From positions 10,452,368 to 10,516,367 of the forward strand of contig CM051013.1 in NCBI GenBank assembly GCA_027704905.1: a stretch of 64,000 nt of DNA. The letters run 5' to 3'. The translations under genes and the position numbers were made by a program. Positions 9,764-20,294 of this stretch are shown piece by piece. Within the stretch, counting starts at the first letter, position 1; every line of letters starts with the position of its first letter. The notes under the pieces were generated by a model. It saw nothing but the letters and a program-made list of their open reading frames with translations, had not been told where the DNA came from and ran no database searches. The DNA is from Muraenolepis orangiensis (taxonomy: Eukaryota > Chordata > Actinopteri > Gadiformes > Muraenolepididae).

Positions 9764-10608
9764 CAGGGGCGTTTTTAGGATTTGAAAACATCCGGGGCTT
9801 AGCCCAGAGGCAGGGATGCAAACAGGAAACGCTGAAAAAAGAGAAGTTTTTCCAAAAAAGCTGTAAGTTCCCTCCCGAATCCATGCGAAGCGAGGGAGCA
9901 AAAAAATTTTTTCATTTATTTATTAAAATAACGCATAAAATAGTGTTTTTAACTTACAATCAGATCAGATTTTGGGGTTTGTGTTTAGTTAATTTTATTG
10001 CATATACATTCATGTATTACAATCATTAGAGAAAGTTAGTTATTGCTCAGTCAATTGTTGGAATTATGTTTTCTTGCTCTTGGCAAGGGGGTCAGCCATA
10101 GACGGCGACCCTGGAGCAACTAGGGGTTAGGTGCCTTGCCCAGGGACACTTGGGCAACACTAATTTCGAAATAATATAACATTTTCCAGAATCCCTTCTA
10201 TTCCATTACCTCTTTGGCTGTCAACCACCTTTGGCACAAAAAACAAGGAAATCTTTCTCTGTGACATTTCTCTGCTTGCCTTGCAGTGACAAGTCTAGGC
10301 AACGACAACTAACGTGCGCGCCGACTGCTGAAGCTTGTGAGGGTGAATGACGACGTAGCGACCTGGTGTTAACCCTCTGTGTGCCAATGCTATATTAGTG
10401 GATTTAAAAAAGAATAATAATAATAATAATTCATTGTTATTCTTAACTGTTCAAATATCATTGAAACCACAGCATAAGAGAAGCTTTGAGAGCATGCAAT
10501 CAATTATTATTATTATTTTTTTTACAGAAAATGTATATATACATTCGGGGCTAATTACAAAACATCCGGGGCTTTAGCCCCGAATAAAACAGCCTAGCGA
10601 CGCCACTG
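9764..10608. mobile_element. Non-autonomous hAT element with 8-bp target duplication (inner)
   Basis: Ends CAGGGGCGTTTTTAGG on the left and CTAGCGACGCCACTG on the right. It is flanked on both sides by CCTACCTC (9,756-9,763 and 10,609-10,616), the 8-bp duplication expected of hAT elements. ATCCGGGGCTTAGCCC near the left end is mirrored by GGGGCTTTAGCCCCG near the right end. There is no transposase; the open frame at 9,655-10,029 crosses the element edge and is chance. Confidence 0.85.
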
Positions 10609-10756
10609 CCTACCTCCAAACCTGGGCGCACGGCAGTGCGCCCAGGTTTGGAGGTAGGTACCAAATTTGATAGGCAATGTAGCCTATCAAGGGTCAAGGT
10701 TTTGAGGTAGGTACCAAATTTGATAGGCAATGTAGCCTATCAAGGGTCCTGAATAC
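10609..10756. repeat. Hairpin followed by a 53-bp direct repeat inside the outer hAT
   Basis: 10,609-10,631 and 10,636-10,658 are perfect inverted arms of 23 bases with loop GGCA. From 10,651 a 53-base unit (GAGGTAGGTACCAAATTTGA...) occurs twice. The inner hAT element inserted into the outer edge of the left arm. Confidence 0.85.
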
Positions 10757-10802
10757 GATCTCTGGGAGCGCATTTCATTGCGCCCGAACAAGGAAACCAG
10801 TC

Positions 10803-10897
10803 ACGCATGCGCGACTCAAATTGAGTGGCGCATGCGTGAGCAAATTGAGTGGCGCATGCGTGAATGCGTGAGCAAAGAAAACCAGTCACGCATGCGC
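10803..10897. promoter_or_regulatory. Cluster of four NRF1-like sites before the hAT transposase exon
   Basis: ACGCATGCGC or its reverse GCGCATGCGT occurs at 10,803-10,812, 10,828-10,837, 10,852-10,861 and 10,888-10,897. These resemble the NRF1 core GCGCATGCGC. They lie some 60-150 bases before a donor-like AAAGGTAAGT at 10,976-10,985, as a promoter would. Function is inference. Confidence 0.4.
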
Positions 10898-11399
10898 AAT
10901 TCATAGCCTAGTTGAACCTAGTTATTTGTAAAGCCTGTACTGCTCTGCTCTCAGTTCGCGTCTTGCTGTCTGAGGAAAGGTAAGTTGTTGTTTGTTTTTG
11001 TCCCGATTATAGTTTTACATTTATTTTTATTGTGGACGATGTAAACGTAAAGTAAAGGGGATAAGAAATGTTGGTCTTGCTGTATAAACATGCAGCTTGT
11101 GTCATTTGTATGTAAACGGTGTGGATTGGGGTTTTGTAAGTTTATCGTGGACACGTGCTTCCCCAATGCTAGCTACAGGGTCCTCCGTGTGTTTGTCTGC
11201 TAATATAGGCTGTGGTCGAATGTATTAAGCATTTGTATTCTATTTAATTAGTTAAATTCAGAAGCATTTGTTAATGAGTCAGTTCGCGTCTTGCTGTCTG
11301 AGGAGAGGAGATTGAGACCCGTGTGTGTGGGAGAGACCTCATGTTGCAAGTTTGTTCTTTTTTTGTTCTGTACAGGACACAGCCATTACACTAGCTACC

Positions 11400-11591
11400 A
11401 TGGAGAATTCTGTCAAATCCCTCAAAGCAACACCATTTGAAAGACGAACACTGCAAGAAAAACTCAGAGTGAAAGAGTTTGGACCTCATCAGCCTGACAT
11501 CAGCATTCAGCAACCAGCAACAGACAGAGGAAGGCTATATATTCTGTCGTTTTCCAGAACCTGGTTTGCTAAGTGGTTCTTGTATAGTTAG
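11400..11591 (+). pseudogene. N-terminal fragment of an hAT/ZMYM-like transposase
   Basis: After an acceptor-like TTCTGTACAG (11,367-11,376), an ATG opens MENSVKSLKATPFERRTL, followed by LQEKLRVKEFGPHQPDISIQQP. This is the wording before the TTF-type zinc finger in hAT transposases related to ZMYM1-like proteins. After DRGR the sequence leaves the family and stops 18 codons later, so the zinc finger, dimerisation and catalytic parts are gone. The upstream direct repeat CAGTTCGCGTCTTGCTGTC (about 10,952 and 11,280) suggests a duplicated first exon. Confidence 0.5.
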
Positions 11592-12220
11592 TATAGCATA
11601 GGTACATAGATTAAACTGTATATTGTATAGTAGTGTAGTGTACATAGGACCCAGTACCTTTTAATTTGTAAGCTTAACATTGTATTGCATTTTATCTCAG
11701 GACTTGTATCAGGTCTATTTTATTATCTTCTATTTTGTTCTAATTACTTTTGCACAATCGAATGTAAGACCATATTTAGGTATTATTTTTGATGGCACAC
11801 TGGGTAGTCTTTCTAATATAAGACCATATTTTTTTCTTATGTTTATTTTCTACTAGGCACCATATAATAAATGTTCTTTCACCATAAGTTTCAAGTTTGT
11901 TTATTATTTGTCACAACAAAATACAGAATACTGATTGATTGTGCTACATACAGTAAAAATAAAGTAAGTAAAAAAAGAAATTAAGCAGTAAGTAAAGGAA
12001 TGTTCAGTCAATATACATATATACAATACAGAGTAGAATGAGTAACGGTGAGGTTTATATTATGTATAGTTTTTAATTTTTAATTAGCCCTCTCGGTCGT
12101 TTACATGGTGAAATGGCGCCACCGTCTGGGCAAATCCGGTATTGCACAGCAGATATGATTTAAAAAAAAATGTTTTTACCCCTGCGCCCCTCCTACTTCG
12201 GATGTCACCGGCCGCCACTG
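11592..12220. other. AT-rich tail of the outer hAT, no gene
   Basis: Contains AATAAA-type signals and, near 11,889, a TCAAGTTTGTTTATTATTTGTCAC block that looks like a LINE or SINE tail. No coding sequence is seen. It ends with the right hAT terminus. Confidence 0.5.
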
Positions 12221-12221
12221 T

Positions 12222-13330
12222 GGTCACATACATGAAGACATACAGTGAAACGTGTTCTCTGCATTTAACCCATCCTAGTATTAGGAGCAGTGGGCAGCTA
12301 TTCATACAGCGCCCGGGGAGCAGTTAGGGTTAGGGTCTTCCTCAAGGACACCTCGACAGTTTTTGCTTGGAGGAGCCGGGGAAGCCAAGTACATAGGAAT
12401 GCTTTCTCCCCATTCCCTCCCGCAGTATAAATCTCCAAAACAACACATTCAAAATAAACAAACAAAAAAGAGCAGCAAAGTGACTGATATGTACTTTTTT
12501 TTTATACAAAACTTTAAAAGCATTTAAAGTGCAGTAGTGCATCATGAATACAGTGCAGTAGAGTGCAGTAATTGTGATGAGTCCAGAAAGTCCAGTAGGT
12601 ATGTTAGTGTAATGTTAATGACAATGTTATGAAAGTGAAAGTGGCAGCAATCCTAGCAGTTCAGTCGGCGCACTGCCTGTGGATAAAAACTATCCTTAAA
12701 CCTGGTAGTACTTGTACGGATGCTGCGCAACCGGCGACCAGACGGTAGAGGGGAGAAGAGATGGTGCCCAGGGTGGTTGCAGTCCTTTATGATGAACATG
12801 GCCTCCTTCCGACATCTGATCCTAAAGATCTCCTCAATGCATGGAAGTGCACACCCGATGATCTTCTCTGCCGTCCTCACGACCCTCTGGATGGCTTTCT
12901 TGTCTCGTGCAGTGGTGTTACCGTACCACACAGTGACACCCGTCAGGACGCTCTCTACGGTTCCACAGTAGAAGTTCACTAGCCACATCTGGCCTAATCT
13001 GCTTTTTCTGAGGTACCACAGAGCATAGTGTGGTGCTGGTGTGCCTTCTTCAGCATGACCTCCATGTTGCGGGTCCACACCAGGTCATCAGAAATCTGTA
13101 GTCCAAGGAAACGGAAGCAGCTGACGGTGTTGAGGACCAGAGTGGATGAGATGTTGACATGATGTTGGGATGACAGCGTGCTTGCAGTGCATCACTGTTG
13201 CAGTGATTCATTGTAGATGGCGGTGAACACAGGAGCCAGCTGGACAGCGCAGGTCTTTAAGACGCGGGATGGAACTCTAAAAAAGGAAACTTTTTTAGCT
13301 CGTCTGGTAGGTTAGGGTCATTGTTGGTGA
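12222..13330 (-). mobile_element. LINE remnant (L2/CR1-like), 3' part
   Basis: The minus strand encodes the end of a LINE reverse transcriptase at 12,653-13,078: LTGVTVWYGNTTARDKKAIQ, followed by HHLFSPLPSGRRLRSIRTST, the usual C-terminal signature of this group. A separate earlier RT piece (LKTCAVQLAPVFTAIYNESL) is at about 13,195-13,260 with the central catalytic part deleted. 12,228-12,360 is a common fish repeat (ATTTAACCCATCC, GCGCCCGGGGAGCAG) that appears to serve as the tail. Confidence 0.7.
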
Positions 13331-13724
13331 CTGCCCCTGAGCTCCCCTTTTATATGGAGAGGACCCTCAGACCTTGCCACATGCGTCTGGTGTCAGAGCC
13401 CCCGAATTGTGATTCCAATTTGTTTTTATAATCCAATTGGACAGACAAACAGGGGCAAAAACGTAACCTCCCTCCCATCTTCGATGGCAGAGGTAATTAC
13501 TCATTCAACTTTGTGGACGTGTCCTTTGTGCAGCCAGTAACACAAGAAGGCTAAACAAAGTGTGGTGATTATTTAGACACAGTACCTAAATTAAATTATT
13601 TTGACACAGTCCCTAAATAAAAACGTTTTAAACACAGTCCCTAGTGCTTTTTCCATGTTTTTCGTCAAGAGTGATTGTGCACAATAACAGTAGCAGTGTG
13701 AAGTTTGTATTAGCTGTTAATTAC
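13331..13724. repeat. Non-coding spacer with a short tandem repeat
   Basis: 13,445-13,560 resembles 1,190-1,265 (GATGGCAGAGGTAATTACTC). 13,568-13,645 holds about three imperfect units of a 27-base motif around GACACAGTCCCTAAATAAAA; related units are at 25,555-25,640 and, reversed, at 59,370-59,450. No gene. Confidence 0.5.
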
Positions 13725-14735
13725 TTACTTAGGCCCTTCACCCCAAGTGGAGCATAGGCCATCGACAAATCTCCTCCATCGACAAATCTCCTCCATCGGA
13801 CTCGGCTCTTGGCTGTCTTTCCTGCCTCTGTCCAGCTGGTCACCCGGCTCGTCAGCTCCTTGTCTGTGTCTCTCCTCCAGCTTCTTCTGGGCCGGCCTCT
13901 CTTTCTTTTACTCTGCGGCTTCCAGGTCAGCACCTGACGGATAGTGCTCGATACTGGCTTCCTAAGGGTGTGTCCAATTCAGCTCCACTTCCTTTTCACA
14001 ATCCGTTTGGTGCCTGTCCCGCCCTTTGCCAAAGTTCTTCATTGCTGATTTTGTCTGGCCACCTGAAACCTTGTTAATGAATGCTTGGTCATTCTCCACG
14101 TCTGAGCTGTAGAGCAAGACTGACTTTACGTTGGAGTTGAATATACGTATTTTTGTGGCTATGTGGATTTCCCTGGAGGCCACGATGTTCTTTAGCATGA
14201 CGAAAACTGCTCTTGCCTTGCCGTTTACAGCTGTGAAGTCTCAGTCAGTGCCCAATTAACCACACTTCCCAGGTACACCAAGAACTCAACCTCCTTTATT
14301 GACTGTCCATCCAGCGGGACTGGAGTGTTATCAGTGGTGTTGAACTTTATGAGTTCCGTCTTCCTCTGATCTTAAGCCCTGCTCCGGCCGATGTTGTAGT
14401 CAGGAGAGTGGTTTAATCTGGTTGCAGTTGTGCAAGAGGAGCACCAGGTCGTCAGCACAGTCGAGGTCCTCCAGCTGTGTCCAGAGTGTCAACTGTATTC
14501 TGTTTTCTCTTCCTACTGTAGTTGTCTTCATGATCCAGTCACTCACAAGGAGAAAACATAAAGGCGACAGAAGACACGCTTGACACACTCCAGTATTGCA
14601 TCTACCTTGCATGTCGTGTCTTTGTAGATACACTGGATTTGGGAGATGAGCTTCTCGGGTACTCCATAGTGCCTCAGCAACCTCCACAGTGTCTCTCTGT
14701 CAATGCTGTTGAAAGCCTTCTCATAAAGTTAATGT
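13725..14735 (-). pseudogene. Non-LTR reverse transcriptase remnant, second family
   Basis: Minus-strand pieces in several frames encode a LINE reverse transcriptase C-terminal half: SDWIMKTTTVGRENRIQ, then LDCADDLVLLLHNCNQ (the catalytic FADD-like box as CADD), then ATKIRIFNSNVKSVLLYSS and finally KRKRGRPRRSWRRD. Frames are broken many times. Plus-strand copies of the same family are at 58,700-59,290 and 61,290-61,570. Clade uncertain; not the same family as the L2-like LINEs here. Confidence 0.65.
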
Positions 14736-15153
14736 AGAGGGGGGGAGTTCCATTCCAAGGACTGCTCCACTAGATGCGCAGGGGCTCAATCTGATCGGCA
14801 CAGTTTCTGTTCTTGCGAAAACCTGCCCGCTGAACTTGGGGTCAACTGCCTCTGTATCAGCTGTGGATATGAACAAAATGGGAACCAGGATTACAAAGAA
14901 TTGCCTGGATGTATTGATCGAAAGCCACGGTACCAATCCAGCAATATTTTCACCATCCCACCCACCCAATTATACAATTATTTATCTATGCACTGTTGAA
15001 TTTCTTAGTCCCATTGCAAGTTATCCTGGTTTCAAACAAGCTTTTTGGTATACAGAAACATACATACTTTATACAACAACTTTGGGCCTAGAAATCTGTC
15101 TACGTTCTGGCGTTCCTAGATATTGAATACGGCGTAAAGTTTTAGTTGTGAGC
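14736..15153. repeat. Dispersed repeat also present reversed at about 60,770-61,140
   Basis: No gene. Long blocks are shared in reverse orientation with the 60.8-61.1 kb region, for example AAAGCCACGGTACCAATCCAGC. Both lie next to the second-family reverse transcriptase, so this is part of the same old element. It is interrupted at 15,153/15,154 by an L2-like LINE. Confidence 0.6.
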
Positions 15154-15447
15154 TCAAGTCAAAGTCAAGTCAAGTTTAATGTCACTTCACAGTTTACACA
15201 ATTATAAAGCAGCGGGTGAAAATCTTATGTGCAATACCCGACGACAGACAGCAGTTATAAAAATAAGATAAAAATAGATAAAAATAGAATAAAAATAGAA
15301 TAAAACTGAATAGAATAAAGAAGTTAAAAAATAAAATAAAAATGCAATTTATAAAATGCAATATATATATCGGCACAGAAAATGAGCAATATGTATATAT
15401 AAATCAATGTAATAAAATATACATTGTTATATGCTATACGCCCTTGT

Positions 15448-16090
15448 TCAGCAGCCTGATAGCCTGACTGTGGAAGCTATCTCGGAGTCTATTTGTACGG
15501 CACTTGATACTGCGGCCTGCCTGACGGTAAAAGTGAATACAGTTCGTGGCTGGGGTGGGCAATGTCTTTTATGATGCGTTTGGCCTTGGCCACGCACCGC
15601 TGGTTGTATATATCCAGGAGGGAGGGGAGCTCTCCTCCAACGATATACTGGGCCGTCCGCACCACCATTTGGGTTCTGACACCCTGTAAGAACACTCTCG
15701 ATGGTGTCGTTATAGAATGTTCTCAGGATGTGGGGGCCCATGCCCGTTGTTGGGCCCTTTTCTCCACGTGTGTGGTGTGCGTGGACCATGTGAGGTCCTC
15801 GGAGATGTGCACGCCAAGGAACTTGAAGCTGCTGACCCTCTCTACTGCAACACCGTAGATGGAGATAGGGCTGTGCTCTCCTCTCTGCTTCCTGAAGTCC
15901 ATGATCAGCTCCTTGGTCTTCTTGACGTTGAGGGCGAGGCTGTTCTCCTGGCACCACTGCTCCAGCGATCCGACCTCCTCTCTGTAGGCTGTCTTCGTCG
16001 TCGATGGCGATCAGGCCCATCACTGTCGTGTTGTCAGCAATCTTGATGATGACGTTGGAGCTGTGCATAGCCATGCAGTCGTGGGTGTAG
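15448..16090 (-). pseudogene. LINE reverse transcriptase C-terminus (minus piece)
   Basis: Encodes MAMHSSNVIIKIADNTTVM, where the catalytic FADD seen in the 26 kb copy is IADN, then a long decayed C-terminus ending LLPSGRPQYQVPYK. A frameshift near 15,990 and the lost catalytic Asp show that it is dead. Confidence 0.7.
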
Positions 16091-16107
16091 AGGGAGTATT
16101 ATAGCTT

Positions 16108-17053
16108 ATGTGCCGTCCACACTGGCTACCTCGGGAGTTTACAGCGGTAACCGTGACCGCTGTTTACATTCCCCCACAAGCCAACACGGACACCGCGCTG
16201 AAGGAACTGTATGGGGCTATCAGCGAACAGGAGTCGGCGCACTCTGAGGCTGCTCTCATCGTGGCGGGGGACTTCAACAAGGCGAACCTGAAGAAGGTTC
16301 TCCCGAAGTTCTACCAACACATAACGAGCAACACATGGGGCGAGCGGATCCTCGACCACTGCTACACCCCCTTCCGTGATGACTAGAAGGCCCTCCTCCG
16401 CCCACCGTTCGGCAAATCAGACCACCGCTCTATACAGCTACTCCCCGCCTATAGGCAGAGACTGAAGCAGCAACCGATCACTGTGAGGGAGGTCCGATGC
16501 TGGTCGGACCAATCGGACTCTATGCTGCAGGATTGTTTTGATCGCGCTGACTGGCACATGTTCCGCATTGCCTCGGACAATAACATCAATGAGTACGCGT
16601 CGGCGGTCACCGGGTTCATCAAGAAGTGCATAGATGACGTTGTTCCGACCAAGTCGGTTCGCATATATCCCAACCAGAAACTGTGGATTAACGCCGATGT
16701 TCACGCTGCCCTACACGCGCGTAACGCCGCCTTTGGCTCCGGGAATACGGAGGAATATACGAGAGCCCGCTACGCCCTCCGTAAGACCATCGTCACTGCC
16801 AAGCGGGAGTATAAGGACAGAGTGGAAGATGAATTCAAGAGCCACGACGCGAGGGGTATGTGGCAGGGGCTGCAGACGATAACGAACTTCAGTGGGAGAA
16901 CCAGTTGTGTAGAGAACTCCTCTACCTCCCTCCCAGGAGAGCTAAATACTTTTTTTGCTCGGTTCGACGTGAACGGCAGCCCGCCGAAGCCAGCGCCGCC
17001 TGAGGAGACCAGCCTGCTGAGAATCTCGGAAGCAGATGTGCGCCGCACCTTCA
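16108..17053 (+). pseudogene. LINE endonuclease end and linker (inverted piece)
   Basis: Plus-strand frame with VTAVYIPPQANTDTALKEL and VAGDFNKANLKKVLPKFYQ of the APE-type endonuclease, a stop after FRDD at 16,384, then a second frame from 16,483 through the linker (RTSCVENSSTSLPGELNTFF). It breaks off at the CAAGT repeats at 17,054. The endonuclease would nick target DNA to prime reverse transcription. Confidence 0.7.
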
Positions 17054-17495
17054 AGTCAAGTCAAGTCAAGTCAAGTCAAGTCAAGTTTATTGTCACTTCA
17101 CAGTTTACACAAGTATAAAGCAGTGATGTGAAAATCTTGTGTGCAATACCCGACGACAGACAGCAGTTATAAAATAAGATAAAAATAGATAGAAATAGAA
17201 TAAAATAGAATAAAGTAAAAAGTAAAAAATTAAAATTTAAATGCAATTTATAAAATGCTAAATATCAGCACAGAAAAGAGCAATATGTATATATAAATCA
17301 ATGTAATCAAATATACATTGTTATATGCTATACGCCCTTGTTCAGCAGCCTGATGGCCTGACTGTGGAAGCTATCTCTGAGTCTATTTGTGCGGCACTTG
17401 ATACTGCGGTATCGCCTGCCTGACGGTAATAGTGAGTACAGTTTGTGGCTGGGGTGGGCAATGTCTTTTATAATTTGTTTGGCCTTGGCCTTGGC
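17054..17495 (-). mobile_element. 3' tail of another L2-like LINE, inserted in the inverted piece
   Basis: Begins with five CAAGT units and the TTTATTGTCACTTCACAGTT tail shared with 15,165 and 25,756, and ends in the last codons of the RT. It interrupts the sequence between RRTFK and LNIRKAAGP of the host copy. Confidence 0.7.
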
Positions 17496-18048
17496 AGCTG
17501 AACATCCGTAAGGCGGCAGGCCCCGACGACATCCCGGGCCGCGTCCTCAGAGCATGCGCAGACCAGTTGGCAGGAGTCTTTGCAGACATCTTCAACCTCT
17601 CCCTGTCCCAGGCTGTTGTCCCCGCGGTCTTCAAGATGTCCACCATCTTGCCTGTCCCTAAACAACCCAAGGTAACATGCCTGAATGACTATAGACCTGT
17701 AGCCCTCACCTCGATTGTCAGCAAATGCTTCGAGAGGTTGGTGAAGGACTTTATTTGCTCCGTGTTACCCTCCACGCTGGACCCATGGCAATTTGCATAT
17801 CATAAAAACAGATCCATGGACAACGCAATTGCCATGGCCCTCCACACTGCCCTTTCCCACCTGGAGGGAAATAACTGTTATGTGTGAATGCTGTTTGTGG
17901 ACTACAGCTCAGCGTTCAACACGATAGTTCCTGCCAAGCTCGACACTAAGCTTAGAGGTCTAGGCGTGCCCCCATCCACGTGCGGCTGGATACTGGACCT
18001 CCTGTCGGACTGCCGCCAGGTGGTGAGGATGGGCAGCACCACCTCAGA
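17496..18048 (+). pseudogene. LINE reverse transcriptase N-terminal half (inverted piece)
   Basis: Encodes IRKAAGPDDIPGRVLRACAD, then the LNDYRPVALTSIVSKCFERL region and FVDYSSAFNTIVPAKLD with the first catalytic Asp. There is a TGA at 17,885 where the 26 kb copy has CGA or a similar codon. It stops at GSTTSE; the next residues of the family are missing at the junction. Confidence 0.75.
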
Positions 18049-19259
18049 GTTGATGTTATTGTCCGAGGCAACGCGGAACATGTGCCAGTCAGCGCGATCA
18101 AAACAATCCTGCAGCATAGAGTCCGATTGGTCCGATCAGCATTGGACCTCCCTCACAGCGATCGGTTGCTGCTTCAGTCTCTGCCTATAGGCGGGGAGTA
18201 GCTGGATAGAGCAGTGGTCTGATTTGCCGAACGGTGGGCGGAGGAGGGCCTTGTAGCCATCACGGAAGGGGGTTTAGCAGTGATCGAGGATCCGCTCACC
18301 CCGTGTGTTGCGCGTTATGTGTTGGTAGAACTTCGGGAGAACCTTCTTCAGGTTAGCCTTGTTGAAGTCCCCCGCCACGATGAGAGCAGCCTCGGGGTGT
18401 GCCGACTCCTGTTCGCTGATAGCCCCATACAGTTCCTTCAGCGCTGTGTCCGTGTTGGCTTGTGGGGGAATGTAAACAGCGGTCACGGTTACCGCTGTAA
18501 ACTCCCGAGGTAGCCAGTATGGACGGCACATAAGCATCAGGTACTCCAGGTCCAGGAACAGAAAGACTTTGGTTGCACCAAGATCTGTTTATCATGAGAC
18601 ATACTCCGCAATCTTTACCGGAGAGAGCCTTTGTTCTGTCTGCCCGGTGGATGGAAAATCCCGTCGGCTCGATAGCTGTGTCGGTAACCCCCTCCGACAT
18701 CCATGTCTCCGTGAGGCAGATGATACAATTGTCCTTAGTTTCCCGGTGGAATTGAATACGAGCCTGTAGCTCGCTTAACTTATTGTCCAGAGACTGTACA
18801 TTAGCCAGTAGAATGGTGAGTAGTGGGGGGCGATCGGATCGACATCTCAGCCTGTCTAGCACGCCGGCTCGCTTCCCTCGCTTCTTCCTGCGACGCTTGC
18901 GTGTAATCGTGCCCAAGATGGTCGGAGATAATCCAGCTGTGACTTCGGGTGGGACGTCCGAGTCGAAAGAATGAAAAAACTCTGGTAGGCGGCGAGCGAC
19001 TGTCGATCTGATCTCCAGAAGTGTGCAAAAGTTATAAATGAACGTGCTGCTAACTTCCTGAACAAAGATAGTTGCGATAAAAAGAATAATAACAAAATAA
19101 CAAAAAAATGCGTCGTCGTGCAGGAGCTCACGACACAGCAGCCATCTCGTACGGCGCCATACTCCATCCTCCCAAGTTTTTGTTCTAGTAAGTTTTGTTC
19201 CCCATTCTGTGAGTGATTTTCCGTTGATACTTTCTGTCAACCGTAGTTGCGGCATTTTT
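18049..19259 (-). pseudogene. LINE 5' end with APE endonuclease, minus piece
   Basis: A 321-codon minus frame (18,353-19,318, its first part outside the element) carries the endonuclease start: LLTILLANVQSLDNKLSELQ, then CIICLTETWMS with the catalytic ET pair, then drifts out of frame near 18,560. An earlier frame continues to 18,274 (DFNKANLKKVLPKFYQH). Homology stops at SDNNIN at 18,049. Confidence 0.7.
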
Positions 19260-19466
19260 CTTGAATCAGGGAAAGCTTTTGCAGTCTTTGGAGAGCAGCA
19301 TTCAAAACAAGGAAACACACTTCTCTAGGAGGGAGACTTTTCTCTTTCAAACAATCGTTTCTAAGGATATTGCATGAAACAGGCTACAACATCTCATTGT
19401 CTTAAGAAAATCCATCAAGATATGAGATAGAAACAAATAAAGAATTGAACATGCACACATATATTG
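19260..19466. repeat. Right flank of the LINE insertion site, no gene
   Basis: Matches 60,620-60,755 in reverse (GGAAAGCTTTTGCAG, AAACACACTTCTCTAG), the other half of the empty-site comparison. No coding potential. Confidence 0.6.
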
Positions 19467-20056
19467 TCACAAAGGTGTGTGGTGAGGTTGGACCCAGAAC
19501 GCAGGCGGAGACCAGAAAAGGGAGAACAGGGGTTTTATTACGGCACAGAACACAATCGATAGTTATCTCCAGGACAGACGAGGGATCTGGGACTGGGAGG
19601 TCGAGGTGCGTCAAGCCGACAGGTAGCAGACGTAGGGATAGTTGGGACAGGCGATGGGTCGGGTTACCGGGAAGTCAAGGTGCGTCGAGCCGACAGGTAG
19701 CAGACGTAGGGATAGTTGGGACAGGCGATGGGTCGGGTTACCGGGAAGTCAAGGTGCGTCGAGGTGCGTCGATCGTCTGGACCGACGAGGGGCTGGAACA
19801 GCAGACGAGCGGGCTATCTCTCTGATAGTCCGTAGCAGGGTGATCAAAAGCCAGGGATGAATGTCACCTGGGGACTGGTAGCGTACCGGTTACACACAGT
19901 ACGAACGAGCGACGTCTCTCACTGACGCCGCGGTATAAATAGCCCCCAGGTGAGATCAATGGCAATTAGCCACGGTAATGGTTGGCAGGTGCGTGTGTGT
20001 GCGCCTCTAGCGCACGCGGCCTGGCAACGCCCCCTGTCAACCACCGTAACCGTGAC
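19467..20056. mobile_element. Solo LTR
   Basis: About 590 bases from TGTCACAAAGGTGTG to ACCGTAACCGTGACA, with inverted TGTCAC/GTGACA ends. It contains short internal repeats: a unit around GTCGAGCCGACAGGTAGCAG and GGGTCGGGTTACCGGGAAGT occurs two to three times between 19,600 and 19,760. It is related to the LTRs at 9,132 and 39,165 (GACCCAGAACGCAG). No internal coding region is attached. Confidence 0.7.
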
Positions 20057-20092
20057 ATATATACCGGTATATATATATAGGTTGTAAAAGTA

Positions 20093-20290
20093 GGGTAGGA
20101 CAACAGACAGCAGTCCCAGAACCACCACCACAGCTCTGGTCACACACCCAGGAGGGCTCACATTGTCTGGCCGCCGACTTCTTACTGTTCTTAGAGACAT
20201 GGATGACTTCTTTGTCCCCACATAGTCTTGCTGTGGATCTCTGAGGCTCTCAATGGTAGCATGTTGTCCACAATGCTTTCCTTACTCTCT
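20093..20290 (-). pseudogene. Lectin 5' fragment between two LTRs
   Basis: The minus strand encodes SSMSLRTVRSRRPDNVSPPG and the start of the membrane helix (CVTRAVVVVLGLLSVVL), plus upstream codons QDYVGT. It breaks at a TATATA-rich junction at about 20,090 and at the LTR at 20,295. The stalk and lectin domain are missing. Confidence 0.7.
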
Positions 20291-20294
20291 ACTT

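Larger units (their letters stand above)
9492..12220 (+). mobile_element. hAT-type transposon remnant (outer)
   Basis: The left end reads CAGTGGCGGCTCGT and the right end reads ACCGGCCGCCACTG, imperfect inverted repeats of the CAGTGGCG class, with GGGGCGCAGGGG mirrored further in. A transposase start is inside (11,400). Flanking 8-mers do not match (GTGATTAC on the left, TGGTCACA on the right), and the left flank is an LTR while the right flank is a LINE tail. So the two ends may belong to different copies joined by deletion. A second element (9,764-10,608) is nested in it. Confidence 0.55.
15154..19259 (-). mobile_element. Rearranged L2-like LINE insertion with an inverted middle
   Basis: The reversed empty site at about 60,750-60,762 shows that everything from 15,154 to about 19,259 was inserted between AGTTGTGAGCT and TTGAATCAGG. 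The left end is the 3' tail with CAAGT repeats, then the RT C-terminus on minus (15,448-16,090). 16,098-18,048 is on the plus strand and runs from mid-endonuclease to GSTTSE of the RT, interrupted at about 17,054-17,495 by the 3' tail of another copy. 18,049-19,259 is minus again with the endonuclease start. The endonuclease middle thus occurs twice in opposite orientation. Confidence 0.7.

Noticed and set aside
12653..13078. Active LINE protein at 12.7 kb
   Set aside because: Only the C-terminus is present; the catalytic core is deleted.
15194..15376. Hydrophobic F/I/L-rich small protein (also at 25,798)
   Set aside because: Reverse reading of the AT-rich LINE tail (AAAATAGAATAAAA); not a membrane protein gene.
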